Assembly (NCBI GenBank): GCA_963978545.1
Contig: OZ021729.1
Coordinates: 11,106,001-11,170,000 of the forward strand
DNA length: 64,000 nt
From: Linyphia triangularis
Lineage: Eukaryota; Arthropoda; Arachnida; Araneae; Linyphiidae
Direction of reading: 5' to 3'
The notes under the pieces are model-generated. The model saw only the letters and a program-made list of their open reading frames with translations. It did no database searches and was not told the DNA's origin. The position numbers and the translations under genes were made by a program. Below, piece by piece: positions 31,445 to 43,427 of this stretch (position 1 is its first letter; each line of letters begins with the position of its first letter).

Positions 31445-32976
31445 TATCTGCAAACCTATGCACTCTATTAGTGTGACGTCACTAGTGGACATCGACACAG
31501 TAATTAATGAATGAATGTTATAAATCTAAGAGGATAAACATTGTATTTTAACGACTGGTACAAACTAGTTACAAATTACAGCTAAAAAGTTTCCTACATG
31601 CGTTTGCTTTCACTTTAATTGCAGGTACTGAATCAACGCCATTGAAGTTCAATATTTAAGTTTAAAAATCAATAGTCTTGGTTCTATTTTAGAACTTAAA
31701 AACGAATCTTTTTTAGTGGTTGAGAACTTTTCGTTCAAGACATTCTGAAATGCTTTGTTTTAACATGAATATATACCTAGATAGATTTACTTTTAATTTA
31801 AAATTGATTAAATACAAATAGTTTTAAAGAAATATCCAGTGCTTGGCATTTATTTTTTAGATAAAAACACTTTTTATAATTTGAAAATTGTTAAGTAGAT
31901 ATTTGGGAAAAGCAGCGAAAAGTAAATATTTAGATAATGACTTTGAAAGTTTTGAGTTTGTATTCTTTATACTCCATGCTTGCTTCCCCAGCCAACATAT
32001 CTGTTATATATCATTTTAAAGAGCCCGTAATAAAATATAAAAGATAAAAGTCAGCCATATACTACCTTCTATGGCTATATAAATTAAAATACATTTTTTA
32101 AAAATGTCATGCGTCTATTTCAAAACTTTTATTATTTCAATTACTTACAAACTTTAATGCAAATTGAATTGCAAATTTTTAAGCAGATTCATCTGAGATT
32201 TTTAAAATTATACAGAAGACTCAAAAACCTTTTTTCATTTTAAATATTTTTCTTTAATTTTTTAAAAAAAAATGCTCTTAGCAATATACTCAAAACTTTT
32301 AGACATCGGATTTTAAATAAGCAAAATAGTTTTGAAGAGAAACAATAAAAACTATACCTATAGGTAAAAAATGGTAAAAAATTGATATTTTTTAATATCT
32401 AAATTTAGAAAAAAGTTTATATTTTATTTAAAAATCCTTAATTTTTTTGTCAAATAGATCTTTAAAAAAACACAAAAAAAAAAAAAAAATCATTTTATTC
32501 ATATTTGGCAGAGTTATAGGATTTTGTGTAAGATGGGAATTCCAAAAAACGCGAAATGAAAAAAATACGTTTGAAACTTCGAAAAGGCTATTGCAGCTGT
32601 GATAAGTTCTTAATAAAATTATAATTTTTGAGCAATTGCAGTTACCGTATCAGCTTAAAAACTTTCCAGAAAAAGGAATAAGTTTTAACTTTACAAAGCA
32701 AAAAATAGAAATTCGATTTTTTTATAATTTTCTGTGAAAAAAATGGCTACCAAGTCCTCTTAATTATGAGGCAGTTATATTTTTTCAAAAGTGCAAACTA
32801 TTCAGTTTCATACATTATAAAATGGTTTTAATATTTAAAAGAGTATCGAAAAATACTTCAGTTACAGATGAGTCATTTTTATAAATTTATTTATGGATTG
32901 AGATAAACTTCTTATAATAAAAATTCTTCTTCGACGTCTTCTTGTGAGACATCATAAGACATTTCATTTTTTTTTT
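31445..32976. other. AT-rich stretch without recognised gene
   Basis: The right part (about 32050-32755) may be a decayed relative of the GGGGAC TIR elements: it ends ggctaccaagtcctctta and contains aaatgctcttagcaatat. Too degraded to call. Confidence 0.35.
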
Positions 32977-32990
32977 TTGAGTGCCATGTG

Positions 32991-33173
32991 GTTGGTTGGT
33001 TGTTTTCAGATTATCTGGTGCCGTCAGCAACACGAGGGCTATAATGCGCCGAAACATTCGTCATTAGACAAGCCAACATACATTTACAAACACCCATGCC
33101 TAACACGGGACTCGAACCCACAACCTCGCGGCCTAGAAGCTAGCACGCTAACCACTATACCGTTTGGTCAGGC
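32991..33173 (-). mobile_element. SINE-A, full length
   Basis: 14-bp target duplication TTGAGTGCCATGTG at 32977-32990 and 33174-33187. Confidence 0.96.
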
Positions 33174-33428
33174 TTGAGTGCCATGTGATTTTTCCACTAC
33201 GAAAATTAATGGCTGATAAGAATATATCGATGATAAGATATCAGTATATCAATCTATAAACACGGGGGAAAAACTAACTAATAATAACAAAAAATTTACA
33301 GTATATACTTTATACAAATTGCAAACTTTTATGTGAAACTGCAACTTATTTAAGTCATTTTGAGCTTAAATCGAATTTTCTTAGTGTTTGACCACTACAA
33401 AGAAAAAAGCAATACCGTGCCATGCTCT

Positions 33429-33609
33429 TGCCGATCAAACGGTATAGTGGTTAGCGTGCTAGCTTCTAGACCGAGAGGTTGCGGGTTCGAGTCCCGTGTC
33501 AGGCATGGGTGTTAGTAAATGTATGTTGGCTTGTCTCATGACTAATGTTTCTGCGCATTATAGCCCTCGTGTTGCTGACGGTGCCAGATAATCTGAAACC
33601 AACCAACCA
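33429..33609 (+). mobile_element. SINE-A, full length
   Basis: 11-bp target duplication TGCCATGCTCT at 33418-33428 and 33610-33620. Confidence 0.95.
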
Positions 33610-33639
33610 TGCCATGCTCTAACATTTTTTCCTCCCCAA

Positions 33640-33865
33640 ATTTTGAAAGAATGCATTTTCATTCACAGAGTGTATAAATATCCATTTTCAAATCGATTAG
33701 ATGATAAAAAGGGGGCAAATTAGACGCCTGTAGCGTAAATAGAAGCGTGTGTAAAAGCAGTCTTTTAGTGATAGTCCCAAACACTTGGTATATTCGTAGC
33801 CTATGACATTGAATTCCATCTACTAAGTTTTAGCCCTATTGGATGCTTGACTAGGATCAGCACGA
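33640..33865 (-). mobile_element. Repeat E, degraded fragments
   Basis: Two partial copies in tandem: gaaagaatgcattttcattc...tcgattagatgat and gcagtcttttagtgatagtc...gttttagccctattggatg. Confidence 0.5.
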
Positions 33866-33873
33866 TTGAAAAA

Positions 33874-34246
33874 TGACACAACTAAAAATCCTTCATTTTG
33901 GTTGGTTGTTTTCAGATTACCTGGCACCGTCAGCAACACGTGGGCTAAATTGCGCCGAAACATTCGTCATTAGACAAGCCAACTTACATTTACAAACACC
34001 CATGCCTGACACGGGACTCGAACCCTCACCCTCGTGATCTAGAAGCTTGCACGCTAACCACTATACCGTTTGGTCGGCGCTTTCATTTTGGAGATTAAAT
34101 GTGAACAGATCAACAGACTTGATGGATTTGAAAATGGAAGAAAGAAATATGTCAGTTTCGTCTTGAATTCAATTTGCGAGCAATCTTTTCCGGATTAACC
34201 ATCTTAAAGTTACTTTTACTCAAAAATGAAGAATTTTGAGTTGTGT
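33874..34246. mobile_element. Short TIR element split by SINE-A
   Basis: tgacacaactaaaaatcctt at the left and aagaattttgagttgtgtca at the right are inverted. The SINE at 33902 sits in the left end. A solo end (aaatgaagaattctgagtca) is near 42928. Confidence 0.55.
33902..34081 (-). mobile_element. SINE-A, full length
   Basis: 10-bp target duplication TTCATTTTGG at 33892-33901 and 34082-34091. Confidence 0.94.
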
Positions 34247-34299
34247 CACTATTGCAGCAAGGGTGTGATAAAATAACAAATTATTGTCTAAGACAACTT

Positions 34300-34479
34300 G
34301 CCGACCAAACGGTGTAGTGGTTAGCGTGCTAGCTTCTAGACCGAGAGGTTGCGGGTTCGAGTCCCGTGTCAGGCATGGGTGTTTGTAAATGTATGTTGGC
34401 TTGTCTAATGACGAATGTTTCGGCGCATTATAGCCCTCGTGTTGCTGACGGCGCCAGATAATCTGAATACAACCAATCC
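34300..34479 (+). mobile_element. SINE-A, full length
   Basis: 10-bp target duplication AAGACAACTT at 34290-34299 and 34480-34489. Confidence 0.95.
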
Positions 34480-34719
34480 AAGACAACTTATTCTGACCCT
34501 ATTAAATATGCTACAGTGATATGCAATCCGGTTAACTGCGTGCTGATTGGCTGTGCATCAATAATCTTACATGTGACGCCTTGAACTGAGAGGATACAAG
34601 GTTAGCCGTGTTAACCAATAGTGATTCGCCAAGTGAGTGACGTCATGAAATAGCTCAGTCAAATCCATGTGATTCGTTAAAATTTTTAAAGTAAAAGTGG
34701 TTGGAAAAGCTAAGTATTA

Positions 34720-35383
34720 TAGACTGAGAGGAGACTGCAATTTTTGGTATCGATCGAACATCATTCTGAATTTTTTATAGAAGTTGGAGAAAATGAGTAG
34801 ATTACGAATCCAATGGTCTGCCATGGCAAAAATGCCGAAACTGGTCAAAAATTGACGTTTAATAAGTTGAACTAAATCCAATGGCCAAATGCGCCATAAC
34901 TTGCCAAATAATGAGCATCCTTTTTTTTTTTTTTGGTAACCCTCACTCTTTAATTCTCAATTAAGAAGGTTGCAAACGATTCGGATGTGTGGCTATGGCT
35001 TACTTGCATCTTTCACAAATGATCCAAATTGGCAATAAAAATTACGTCACTGATGACGTAACTGGTATCGCCAATTTGGCTTACTTTTAAACGATGCAAG
35101 TTTTCCGAGCCAGAGATCAGAAATGGTTTGCCCTTTTTCTCATTGAAAATCAAAATGCAGTGGGTTGTCAGACGAACAAGATTGTTCTCTTTTTGGCAAG
35201 TTATGACATATTTGGCAATCGGATTTTAGTTCAACTCATTCCAAGTCGATTTTTGATCAGTTTCGGCCATCTTTGCCACGGCAGACCAGTGGATTCATAA
35301 TCCACTCACTTTTCTCAAATTTCTATAAAAAATTCAGAATGATGTTCGATGGGGTCCAAAAATTGCAGTCGCCTCTCGGACTA
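34720..35383. mobile_element. Family T MITE, copy 3
   Basis: TAGACTGAGAGGAGACTGCA ... GCAGTCGCCTCTCGGACTA; TTA lies on both sides. A frame at 35094-35300 is a chance reading of the right arm. Confidence 0.9.
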
Positions 35384-36180
35384 TTAAGTAAATTAAAAAT
35401 TTAAAAGCGCATATTTTTTTATCAACATATATTTAAGTTTAATTCAAAACTATGTGAGCAGATATGTATTCAATATTACTAAATAAGTTCGGAACTATAT
35501 TTTTTACTCGGAAGGATCTATCCTACAACTTATTCAATGAGGTCAAGATAAGTTGTCTTAGACTATAGCATTTATACGCGATATTAACGTTGCTAACACG
35601 AGTAATTTGCACCAGAAGTTATCGCATAACATCTATCAGTTACAGAAATAGATTTCCATCACACACAAAAATTTGAGAAGTAATATCGAATGAAAACAAA
35701 TCAAACTCCATGAAAGAATACCAACATCAACAAAAAAAAACGCCCTACTTCAACCAAATCAATCTCTGCAGCCAAACAGCACCCAAGTACCTGCTCATGT
35801 CGTCAAGAAATCGGATTTCCGATAGATATCGACCTTCAGTCCCCCCCCCCCCCTCCCACATTATATCGACAATCTCAATAAGGAAACACAACATTTGCCT
35901 AAATCTTTATGAGTAAGGTCTCAAGAATCGAAACCGGGAATAAAAATCTTGTATCAGCTAAAAGGGTGGGGTCCAAGATGCCAATATCGATTCTGATATT
36001 TCGGCGACCCCTTCCCTCCCTCTCCCCAGTCGAACGTTTTCATGGAAGGGTGTCATGATACGGGACACAAATGCCCCTGATGCATCGTCTGCCTTTAGAA
36101 GAAAAGTGATATAATTCCCATGCATTTAACTTTTTGTGAGCCGAAAGGTTCTTCAGCATGTTCCCAATATCGTGAGGCTA
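35384..36180 (-). other. AC-rich island (GT-rich on minus) with C13 run
   Basis: From about 35690 to 35900 the plus strand is rich in A and C, with 13 C at 35841-35853. The right side (35930-36110) is GC-richer, including a pyrimidine tract ending ccctctccccag at about 36028. Mirror image of the GT islands elsewhere. No exon can be proven. Confidence 0.25.
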
Positions 36181-36189
36181 GACAGCCCG

Positions 36190-36370
36190 TCTGATGGCCG
36201 CTTGGTTAGCGCTTTGACCTCGCATGCCAAAGGTGCCGGGTTCGAGTCTTGGGTTTGGCATGGATTTTCGTTGTGGTTCGGAATCCACGTTAAGCTGTAT
36301 TTTCCGGTCTATTTAACTGCCATTGTGCATACAAATAGGTAGTTGAGAGCACTCACCAACCAACTAACGT
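36190..36370 (+). mobile_element. SINE-B, near complete
   Basis: Head gatggccgcttggttagcgc, paired arms TTTGACCTCGCATGCCAAAG, B-box GGTTCGAGTC, body ending accaaccaacta. Confidence 0.85.
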
Positions 36371-36388
36371 AGGGCCAGACAAATACTT

Positions 36389-36570
36389 GCCGACCAAACG
36401 GTATAGTGGTTAGCGTGCTAGCTTCTAGACCGCGAGGTTGCGGGTTCGAGTCCCGTGTAAGACATGGGTGTTTGTAAATGTATGTTGGCTTGTCTAATGA
36501 CGAATGTTTCGGGGCATTATAGCCCTCGTGTTGCTGATGGCGACAGATAATCTGAAAACAACCAACCAAC
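36389..36570 (+). mobile_element. SINE-A, full length
   Basis: 13-bp target duplication CAGACAAATACTT at 36376-36388 and 36571-36583, about 20 bp after SINE-B. Confidence 0.96.
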
Positions 36571-36742
36571 CAGACAAATACTTAATTACGGGGTCTTTCG
36601 GAAAGGACTCTCTAACTTTGAAATGAGATAACTACGATACAGTGAGAGAGAGAAATAAGAGACTAGTTCTCTGTTGGATAGACAGGTGTGGAATTTTAAA
36701 TACACCGGTTTGCAAAATTGATGGGAGTAAATTTAATTACGA

Positions 36743-36925
36743 GTTGGTTGGTTGGTTTGTAAGCTGAACGACCTATTTTTATGCACAATAACATCTACTC
36801 AGGCCGGGATCTACAGCTTAACGTAAGTTCCGAACCACAACAAACATACATGCCTAATCCGGGATTCGAACCTATCACTTTTGGCATGCGAAGCCATAGC
36901 GCTAACCCCACAGCCATCAGGTGAC
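36743..36925 (-). mobile_element. SINE-B, near complete
   Basis: Starts gttggttggtttgtaagctg; B-box complement gggattcgaacc; head gccatagcgctaaccccaca. Confidence 0.85.
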
Positions 36926-37115
36926 GATCACGGGTGCATATGGTTTACTGATGAGGCGCATTTTTATTAAAACGGATTCGGCAATAAACATAACTGGTGG
37001 ACATGTGGCAATAAAGACCCGTCTGTGTTTTGCAAAACCACTGAATTCAGCAAAATTGACCGTTTAGGACTCAGTTCATTAACGGGATAATAGGGACTTT
37101 TTACATTAGGAAAAC

Positions 37116-37294
37116 GGTTGGTTGTTTTCAGATTATCTGGCGCAGTCAGCATCACGAGGGCTATAATGCGCCTAAACATTCGTCATTAGACAAGCCAACA
37201 TACATTTAGAAACACCCATGCCTTACATGGGACTAGGACCCGCAACCTCGTGGTCTAGAAGCTAGCACGCTAACCACTATACCGTGTGGTCGGC
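37116..37294 (-). mobile_element. SINE-A, full length
   Basis: 13-bp target duplication ACATTAGGAAAAC at 37103-37115 and 37295-37307. Confidence 0.96.
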
Positions 37295-37427
37295 ACATTA
37301 GGAAAACAATAAATTCATTCCACTGTATTAAGATTTTACAACAATTTCTTTGCCACATTTCAATATGGTAACTAATTTTGTAAACATGTGTATTTAAACT
37401 TCGATTAACGTCTATTCAACAGACCAC

Positions 37428-37555
37428 TTGTTTGGTTGGTTTGTAAGCTCAACGACCTATTTTTATGCACAGTGACGGCTAATCAGGCTGGGACCTACAG
37501 CTTAACGTGGATTCCGAACCACAATAAATATCCATGCCTGATAAAATCCTGATCC
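37428..37555 (-). mobile_element. SINE-B, 3' part
   Basis: tttggttggtttgtaagctc ... gattccgaaccacaataaat; the tRNA head is missing. Confidence 0.75.
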
Positions 37556-37568
37556 ATGCCCCTAAATA

Positions 37569-38227
37569 TCCATCCAGAGATGACTGCAATTTTTGGACCC
37601 CATCGAACATCATTCTAAATTGTTTTATAGAAATTGGAGAAAAGTGAGTAGATTACGAATCCCCCTGGTCTGCCGTGGTAAAAAGGGCCGAAACTGGTCA
37701 AAAATCGACTTTTAATAAGTTGAACTAAATAATCCAATTGCCAAATGCGCCATAACTTGCCAAATAATGAGCATCCTTTTTTTATTTGGTAACCCCCACT
37801 CTTTAATTTTCAATTAAGAAGTTTGCAGATGATTCGGATGTGTGGCTATGGCTTACTTGCATCTTTCACAAATGAGCCAAATTGTCAATCAACATTACAT
37901 CACTGATGACGTAACTGATGTCGCCAATTTGGCTTACTTTTAAAAGATACACATTTTACAAGCCACAGATCAAAAATCGTTTGATTGAAAATCAAAATGA
38001 AGTGGGTTGCCAGACGAAAAAGTTTGTTCTCTTTTTGGCAAGTTATGACATATTTGGCAATCGGATCTTAGTTCAACTCATTCCTAGTCGATTTTTGAAC
38101 AGTTTCGGCCATTTTTGTCCTTGCAGACAAGTGGATTCGTAATCTACTCACTTTTCTCCAATTTCTATAAAAAATATTCAGAATGATGTTCGATGGGGTC
38201 CAAAAATAGCAGTCACCTCTCGGACTA
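37569..38227. mobile_element. Family T MITE, copy 4
   Basis: Left end decayed (ccagagatgactgcaattttt), right end GTCACCTCTCGGACTATA clear. Confidence 0.87.
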
Positions 38228-38345
38228 TACCGCCTTCACTCTCTTCGTAGCCAGAACAACTCGCACCGTTCTATTACGTCCTCGGTCTGCCGCAATCCTT
38301 TCACCGCTTGCCGCTCGTACCATATCCGAGACCTAACAATTAAAT
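38228..38345 (-). other. GC-richer open segment between two transposons
   Basis: The minus strand follows an acceptor-like aatttaattgttag and is open in two frames; one starts VSDMVRAASGERIAADRGRN. Bounded by family T on one side and a Helitron on the other. Could be an exon relic; no family recognised. Confidence 0.2.
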
Positions 38346-38372
38346 TAAGGAAATCTATCCATTGAAATATAA

Positions 38373-39104
38373 CTAGGGGGCTTCGCCCCCTGCTCGCTAA
38401 CGCTCGCCAACCCCCAAACACCTCGCTGCGCTCGGATTGAGCGGCTTTGCCGCTCGAATTTGTGGTTAAAACATCTTGCTGCGCTTGAATAGGTTTGCCA
38501 GACATAAAAAATGTAACCAAATTTTTATAACTTTAATGTAAGGCCTAATAGAGAAAACACCCAAATTGCAAGTTTCATAATAGAAAGTTAAATATACTAT
38601 CCGCCAACATTCTGATTTAAAACTTCATTAGTTATGCCCTTACATTGAAGTCCCAATATCTTTTATTTATTCTGATAAGTCGCCCCGTTAGAGAACGACG
38701 TCCAACGCGAGGCATTTTCTGGATAGAAATACTTCAAAATAATATTTACTCTAATACAAAAATGCTTCAGAAAAACAGAAAAAATCTACTTTGAAACGAA
38801 GAGTTTAAAAAGAGCTTTAAAATTAGCAACGGTTGGTTGGTTGGTTGAACCCCCGAGCAGCGGGTTTGTTTACTTAAGGATGTTGCCATTCTTATATTCA
38901 AAATTATTGAGGCTTTGTAGTAGCTTAATGATGAAAAATATTGAAATTTAACTAATTAATAAAGTGTTAAAAAATTATTTTGGCACGTTTTGGCAAATCT
39001 ACAGCTTATTTCCTTTAAAATGACACCTTGATCATTGAAATTGGTTGAGTAGTTTAGGCGGACGGACTAACCCCAAAAAACGTATTGCCTATTAAATATA
39101 TAGA
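38373..39104 (-). mobile_element. Helitron family 1, copy 2
   Basis: Plus strand begins CTAGGGGGCTTCGCCCCC (perfect 3' hairpin) and ends GCCTATTAAATATATAGA, the 5' TC end reversed, followed by T. Lacks the internal tandem expansion of copy 1. Confidence 0.92.
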
Positions 39105-39229
39105 TCATGGAAATACATTCAAAATAGGTCTACATAATCAGAAAAATAACAAGAAAATGTGTGTATGGATAGTTATACCATTTTAAGAAACTTCGAATTC
39201 GATCAATAGAAGATGACATACGTCACTGT

Positions 39230-39300
39230 CTCACGCAGCAGTCGACACCGACGTCATATATTTATAACCTCCTGTTTTACAGTGTAAAAACAACTCACTC
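39230..39300 (+). promoter_or_regulatory. Candidate core promoter
   Basis: CCGACGTCATA (CRE-like) overlaps tatatttataa (TATA-like, 39257-39267), and TTACAGTGT, an initiator-like motif, lies about 25 bp downstream. Another acgtcactg is just upstream. Followed by non-repetitive, GC-richer sequence and then a GT-rich island (about 39400-39640). Motif spacing is suggestive only. Confidence 0.3.
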
Positions 39301-39399
39301 ACAGTTTGCCGGCAAGAAGTGTTACCAAATTGGCTGTTCTCTGGATGGCGTGAGGACTTGGTATATGTCGCTGATAACAATAAGTAATGATCCCAGGTC

Positions 39400-39640
39400 C
39401 CAAAGTGTGCTTGACATGTGTTGAGTGAACCGGGAGGCGGTGGTACAAGTGGAATAAGTTCTGATTTTGGACGTCGGATCTCGTTTTCTGTTCGAAACTG
39501 ATGAAAGTGGGGATTCGGTTGGACTTGTTTTGATTTTGTTTATTATTCTGTTTTAGAGGTTGTTTGGGCGGGAAGTAAATTTATCTCTAAGAAGGGGGGG
39601 GGGGGGGTAGATCAGTGGAGGTTTGTTTGATAGTATTTTA
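39400..39640 (+). other. GT-skewed island with G14 run
   Basis: Plus strand rich in G and T (gatgaaagtggggattcggt, gattttgtttattattctgt), with 14 G at 39594-39607. Confidence 0.35.
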
Positions 39641-39728
39641 TGAATGGTAGTGATATTAGACATAAGGGTGCATAGCCAGAGCAACCAGAATTGTATTTAG
39701 TCGATTAACGTAACGCAAGTATAAGGAG

Positions 39729-40093
39729 TAGAGGTCGGAAATATCGATCGAAATAAATATCGATACTCTATCGTTGCATAGAAAAAAATATCGATAAAAT
39801 AAAATCGATTTATCCTATAAGTGATTTTTTTTTAATTTGATTTTCAATTTTGCCAGAAACGGAGTTAAGTTTTTCGGGGCAAATTTCTACTTTTCATGAT
39901 TGCTTTTTGTAAGGTGACTACTTCTCCAACTGAAATGGATCTATTACAAAAGAAAAAGTTAAATTTTCGCTAAATTAGTGCAGTAATTTTATAGAAACTT
40001 ATATAATTTCAATAGCTATTAATGGCAACGCTGAATATTTAGCATAATATTTTTACAATATAAATAATTGAAAAATTATCTGAGCGATGAATG

Positions 40094-40128
<35 letters not shown>

Positions 40129-40433
40129 ATATATATATGCCAACAGGAGTGTACACCCCATTGTACCCTCCTGTTGGCGGCCATGATTGTGAAGTGTATG
40201 ACAAAATATTGAATATTGGAGCCATTTTAACTGCCTCTCAGCTAAGTCCGAACTTTAGTTTTGAAGTTTTTGTAAAAGTCTTAGAGAAAATCGAAAAAAC
40301 ACATGGAACTAGAAAACAATTATTAAAAAACTAAAAATTTTTTTAAATATCGATATATCGGTAACTTTAATCGATATTTTTAATATCGATATTTAAAAAA
40401 AATATCGCCGTATCGATATATCACCGACCTCTA
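39729..40433. mobile_element. hAT-type MITE, copy 2, opposite orientation
   Basis: TAGAGGTCGGAAATATCGAT ... ATCGATATATCACCGACCTCTA with 8-bp target duplication ATAAGGAG at 39721-39728 and 40434-40441. Its left end matches the right end of copy 1. Contains (TA)n at 40095-40126 and a 65-codon frame (40137-40334) with no recognised motif. Confidence 0.93.
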
Positions 40434-40441
40434 ATAAGGAG

Positions 40442-40840
40442 TCATTAAATGAAATATATTTACAAGTATATTGTGAAAGTTTACCAGAAGTATATTAAGT
40501 CAATAAGTGAAGCATGATTAATAGTATATAGTGATGGTTTATAACAAGTATATTAAGTCCATAAGTGAAGCCTTATTTGCCGTATATAGTAATGGTTTAC
40601 CTAGAAGTATATTTAGTCAATAAGTGAGTAATAATTAGTGGTATGTAATTTGTGACAATATACCTGAAGTATATTAAACCAATAAAGGAAGCATAATTAG
40701 TACGATAGAGTGATGGTTTACAATAAATATATATAAAGTCCATAAAGGGAAGCATTATTAGATGTATATATTAACGAATTAACTATATGTATAATAAACC
40801 AATAAATGAGGCATAATTAGTGATCTGTATATAACAGCAT
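40442..40840. repeat. Degenerate ~59-bp tandem repeat
   Basis: Units such as aagtatattaagtcaataag...gatggttta start near 40488, 40546 and 40605. A further unit at about 41525-41600 lies beyond the hAT relic. Confidence 0.75.
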
Positions 40841-40855
40841 TCGTCACTTACTTGT

Positions 40856-41525
40856 AGAGATGGGCCATAATACTTATGTTGGAGCTTTTTGCGGGACCAA
40901 TATATGTACATTTAATTATTATGAATTCAAAAATATACAGCATTTCTGAAAGCTGAAGAAAAATTATCTTAATAAAATTACATTTGATATTTGATTATTT
41001 TTTCAAATAATTAAAAAATAATAATTTGTATTATCAGTAAATTAAAGTCTAAAAAAGAAGTGATTTTTTTGTTCCAACGTGACAGTAGGACTTGACCTAA
41101 ATTTTAATAAAAGATTTACACTGTACCTCCAGATTACTCGGTTTTAATCTATATCAATATTGTAAAATGAGGGCGGTCGAAACAGTTCAGTTTATTTTAT
41201 GATAGTGTCGATGGGGTCTATCGCAGTATTTGTTGCAGTCAATCTTAATAAATTGTCCAAATGAGATCCATTTGAGATATTCCTGTGTTTATTCGTAATG
41301 AAAACCAGCTTGCTAAAAGCTTCTTCATTAAGTTTCTTGGAGCAAGTAGAGGAGAACTCTGCCATACACATAGTTAAATCTTACTATTTTGGACAAATTA
41401 CAAAATATTGTTAAAAAAAGTTCATACCACGAAATTTGATTTTTTTTTTTTTTTTGTATTCTGCTCGGCCGGAGGGCACCAGAAAAAACAGTCGTGGGCC
41501 AAATCCAGGCCGCGGGCCGCTTAGT
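40856..41525 (-). mobile_element. hAT DNA transposon relic, internally deleted
   Basis: Left edge TAGAGATGGGCCATAA, right edge with GTGGGCCAAATCCAGGCCGC, the sort of GC-rich terminal sequence seen in hAT elements. It interrupts the ~59-bp tandem repeat. Encloses a transposase C-terminus. Confidence 0.55.
41192..41371 (-). pseudogene. hAT transposase C-terminal (dimerisation) fragment
   Basis: The minus strand reads MCMAEFSSTCSKKLNEEAFS ... then FITNKHRNISNGSHLDNLLR ... and stops at TAA 41192-41194. The order 'F-ST...EEAFSKL.FI.NKHRN...HLDNLLRL' is that of the C-terminal dimerisation region of hAT transposases (ZBED/GTF2IRD2-like group; family knowledge). The usual C before E in the conserved block is N here. 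The DDE catalytic part and BED finger are absent, so it is a dead, internally deleted copy. Only 60 codons long, so easy to miss. Confidence 0.65.
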
Positions 41526-41702
41526 GGCTAACGATGGTAAATAGTGATGGTTTACATGAATATTAAGTCAACTAGTGAAACCTAATTAAAAGTGTATCAC
41601 ATAAATAAATAGCAGTCGTATATGCGACTCAAAGTATTACAATTCGAAATAAGTGTGGATGTTACCAACTTTAATCACATACAATTGGGTCATTTGGTTC
41701 TT

Positions 41703-41888
41703 GTCGACCAAACGGTATAGTGGTTAGCGTGCTAGCTTCTAGACCGCGAGGTTGAGGGTTCGAGTCCCGTGTTAGGCATGGGTGTTTGTAAATGTATGTT
41801 GGCTTGTCTAATGACGAATGTTTCGGGGCATTATAGCTCTCGTGTTGCTGACGGTGCCAAATAATTTGAAAACAACCAATCAACCAAC
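41703..41888 (+). mobile_element. SINE-A, full length
   Basis: 12-bp target duplication CATTTGGTTCTT at 41691-41702 and 41889-41900. Confidence 0.96.
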
Positions 41889-42094
41889 CATTTGGTTCTT
41901 AACAAAACCAAAATATATATGAAAAGAAAAATGCATGTCAGTGTGCTTTTTTTTTTCATACAAATATGTAATTTTATTCTGATCTTGATGAGATTTGAAA
42001 CGCTTTACTAAAATAATAGATGTATAGATGTACTAAAATAATAGATGTCTACAAGACATTTCGAAAAACCATTATCCTCCTCCTTTCTCACTCT

Positions 42095-42222
42095 TAAAAC
42101 GGCTAATCTGGCCCGGACCTACAGCTTAACGTGGATTCCGAACCACAACGAATACCAAGGTTTCGAACTCGGCACCTCGGTATGCAAAGCCATAGCGCTA
42201 ACCCTACAGCCATCAAGCGAGA
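42095..42222 (-). mobile_element. SINE-B, partial
   Basis: cggctaatctggcccggacc ... gccatagcgctaaccctaca. Explains the frame at 42045-42254. Confidence 0.75.
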
Positions 42223-42433
42223 GGTTTAACTTAAGATTTACTGAAACAATTTGAAATAGGTTTTATATCTTATAATAATCCAGATTACTGAAGAAAAAAA
42301 AATCTCGTTGCGATGTTTTGTGATTAAAGTTTTTAAATCAAGAAAAAGGAGTAATAGGGTGTGCTCATAACTTGCAATCAACCAGGTAACTAACTAGGCT
42401 GTAGCGAGCAACGCCGGTACTCTTCATCTAGTA

Positions 42434-42588
42434 CGATTGGTTATTTTCAGATTATCTGGCGCCGTCAGCAACACGAGGGCTATAATGCGCCGAAACACTC
42501 GTTATTAGACAAGCCAACATACATTTACAAACACCCATGCCTAACACGGGACTCAAACCCGCAACCTCGCGATCTAGAAGCTAGCACG
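42434..42588 (-). mobile_element. SINE-A, truncated in the A-box
   Basis: Target duplication CTTCATCTxGTA at 42422-42433 and 42589-42600, one mismatch. Stops after gctagcacg, so the first ~25 bp of the head are missing. Confidence 0.93.
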
Positions 42589-42600
42589 CTTCATCTTGTA

Positions 42601-43417
42601 TGAAACACATAAGATATCTACTACCAGATAAAGTGTCCCGATTAAAAAGAAACTGTTAGATGGTTTACTGTAGCTTTGTTAATCATTCTTCAATACAGTG
42701 ATAACTTTTAGCTCTCTATCTTTTAAACTTAGCATTTTGAACAAACACCACTTGTGAACCTAGTGGCATATATCACACCCTCGCTATAAAAGCGATTTTA
42801 CTCAAAGTTCATTATTTTTTTGTTAAACAGTGACCAGAATCACAAATTACGACTTGAATTTGACAGAATGAAACAAGTCAATTTCAATTTGCAAACAACA
42901 TTGAACCTTCTCAACCATTTTAGTCAAAATGAAGAATTCTGAGTCATGTCCCTTTTGCAGCAAGGGTGCGTTGTGTAATTTAAAATAACGTATCTACTTT
43001 TAAATTTGATTTGTATGTTATTTTTATCCCATTATCGATGCTTCACCGAAAAAAAATTTACAAGTGACTTTTGAGCGGTTTTAAATGCTTTTCATACGAT
43101 AAAAGAATTTTCGTGGGTAAAAAAGTCTTCGATACTTCGAAGCTAGGCAACATTTTGAAATGAAATGAATGGTTACGGCAAAGAACCATCAGAGTCCGTT
43201 TTTCTCAATTCTCCAGAAAAGTTGATTTAGAGTTTCAAGTCTCAGGGCTTGTATCAGGATTGAGGTAAATGATGGTTGCTCAATATCTCACGTACCATGA
43301 TAATTACTTGCCAGAAGACTCCGTACATGGTTATACTGTTTGCTATAATCTTGCAGATGTCGGAAAAACCTCGATTTCGAAAATATTGGATTTTGATCGT
43401 TCTTTGCCGTTGCCCTT
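42601..43417. other. Stretch without recognised gene
   Basis: Contains one solo end of the short TIR family (about 42928) and no credible exon. Confidence 0.4.
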
Positions 43418-43427
43418 CAAATGTCAT

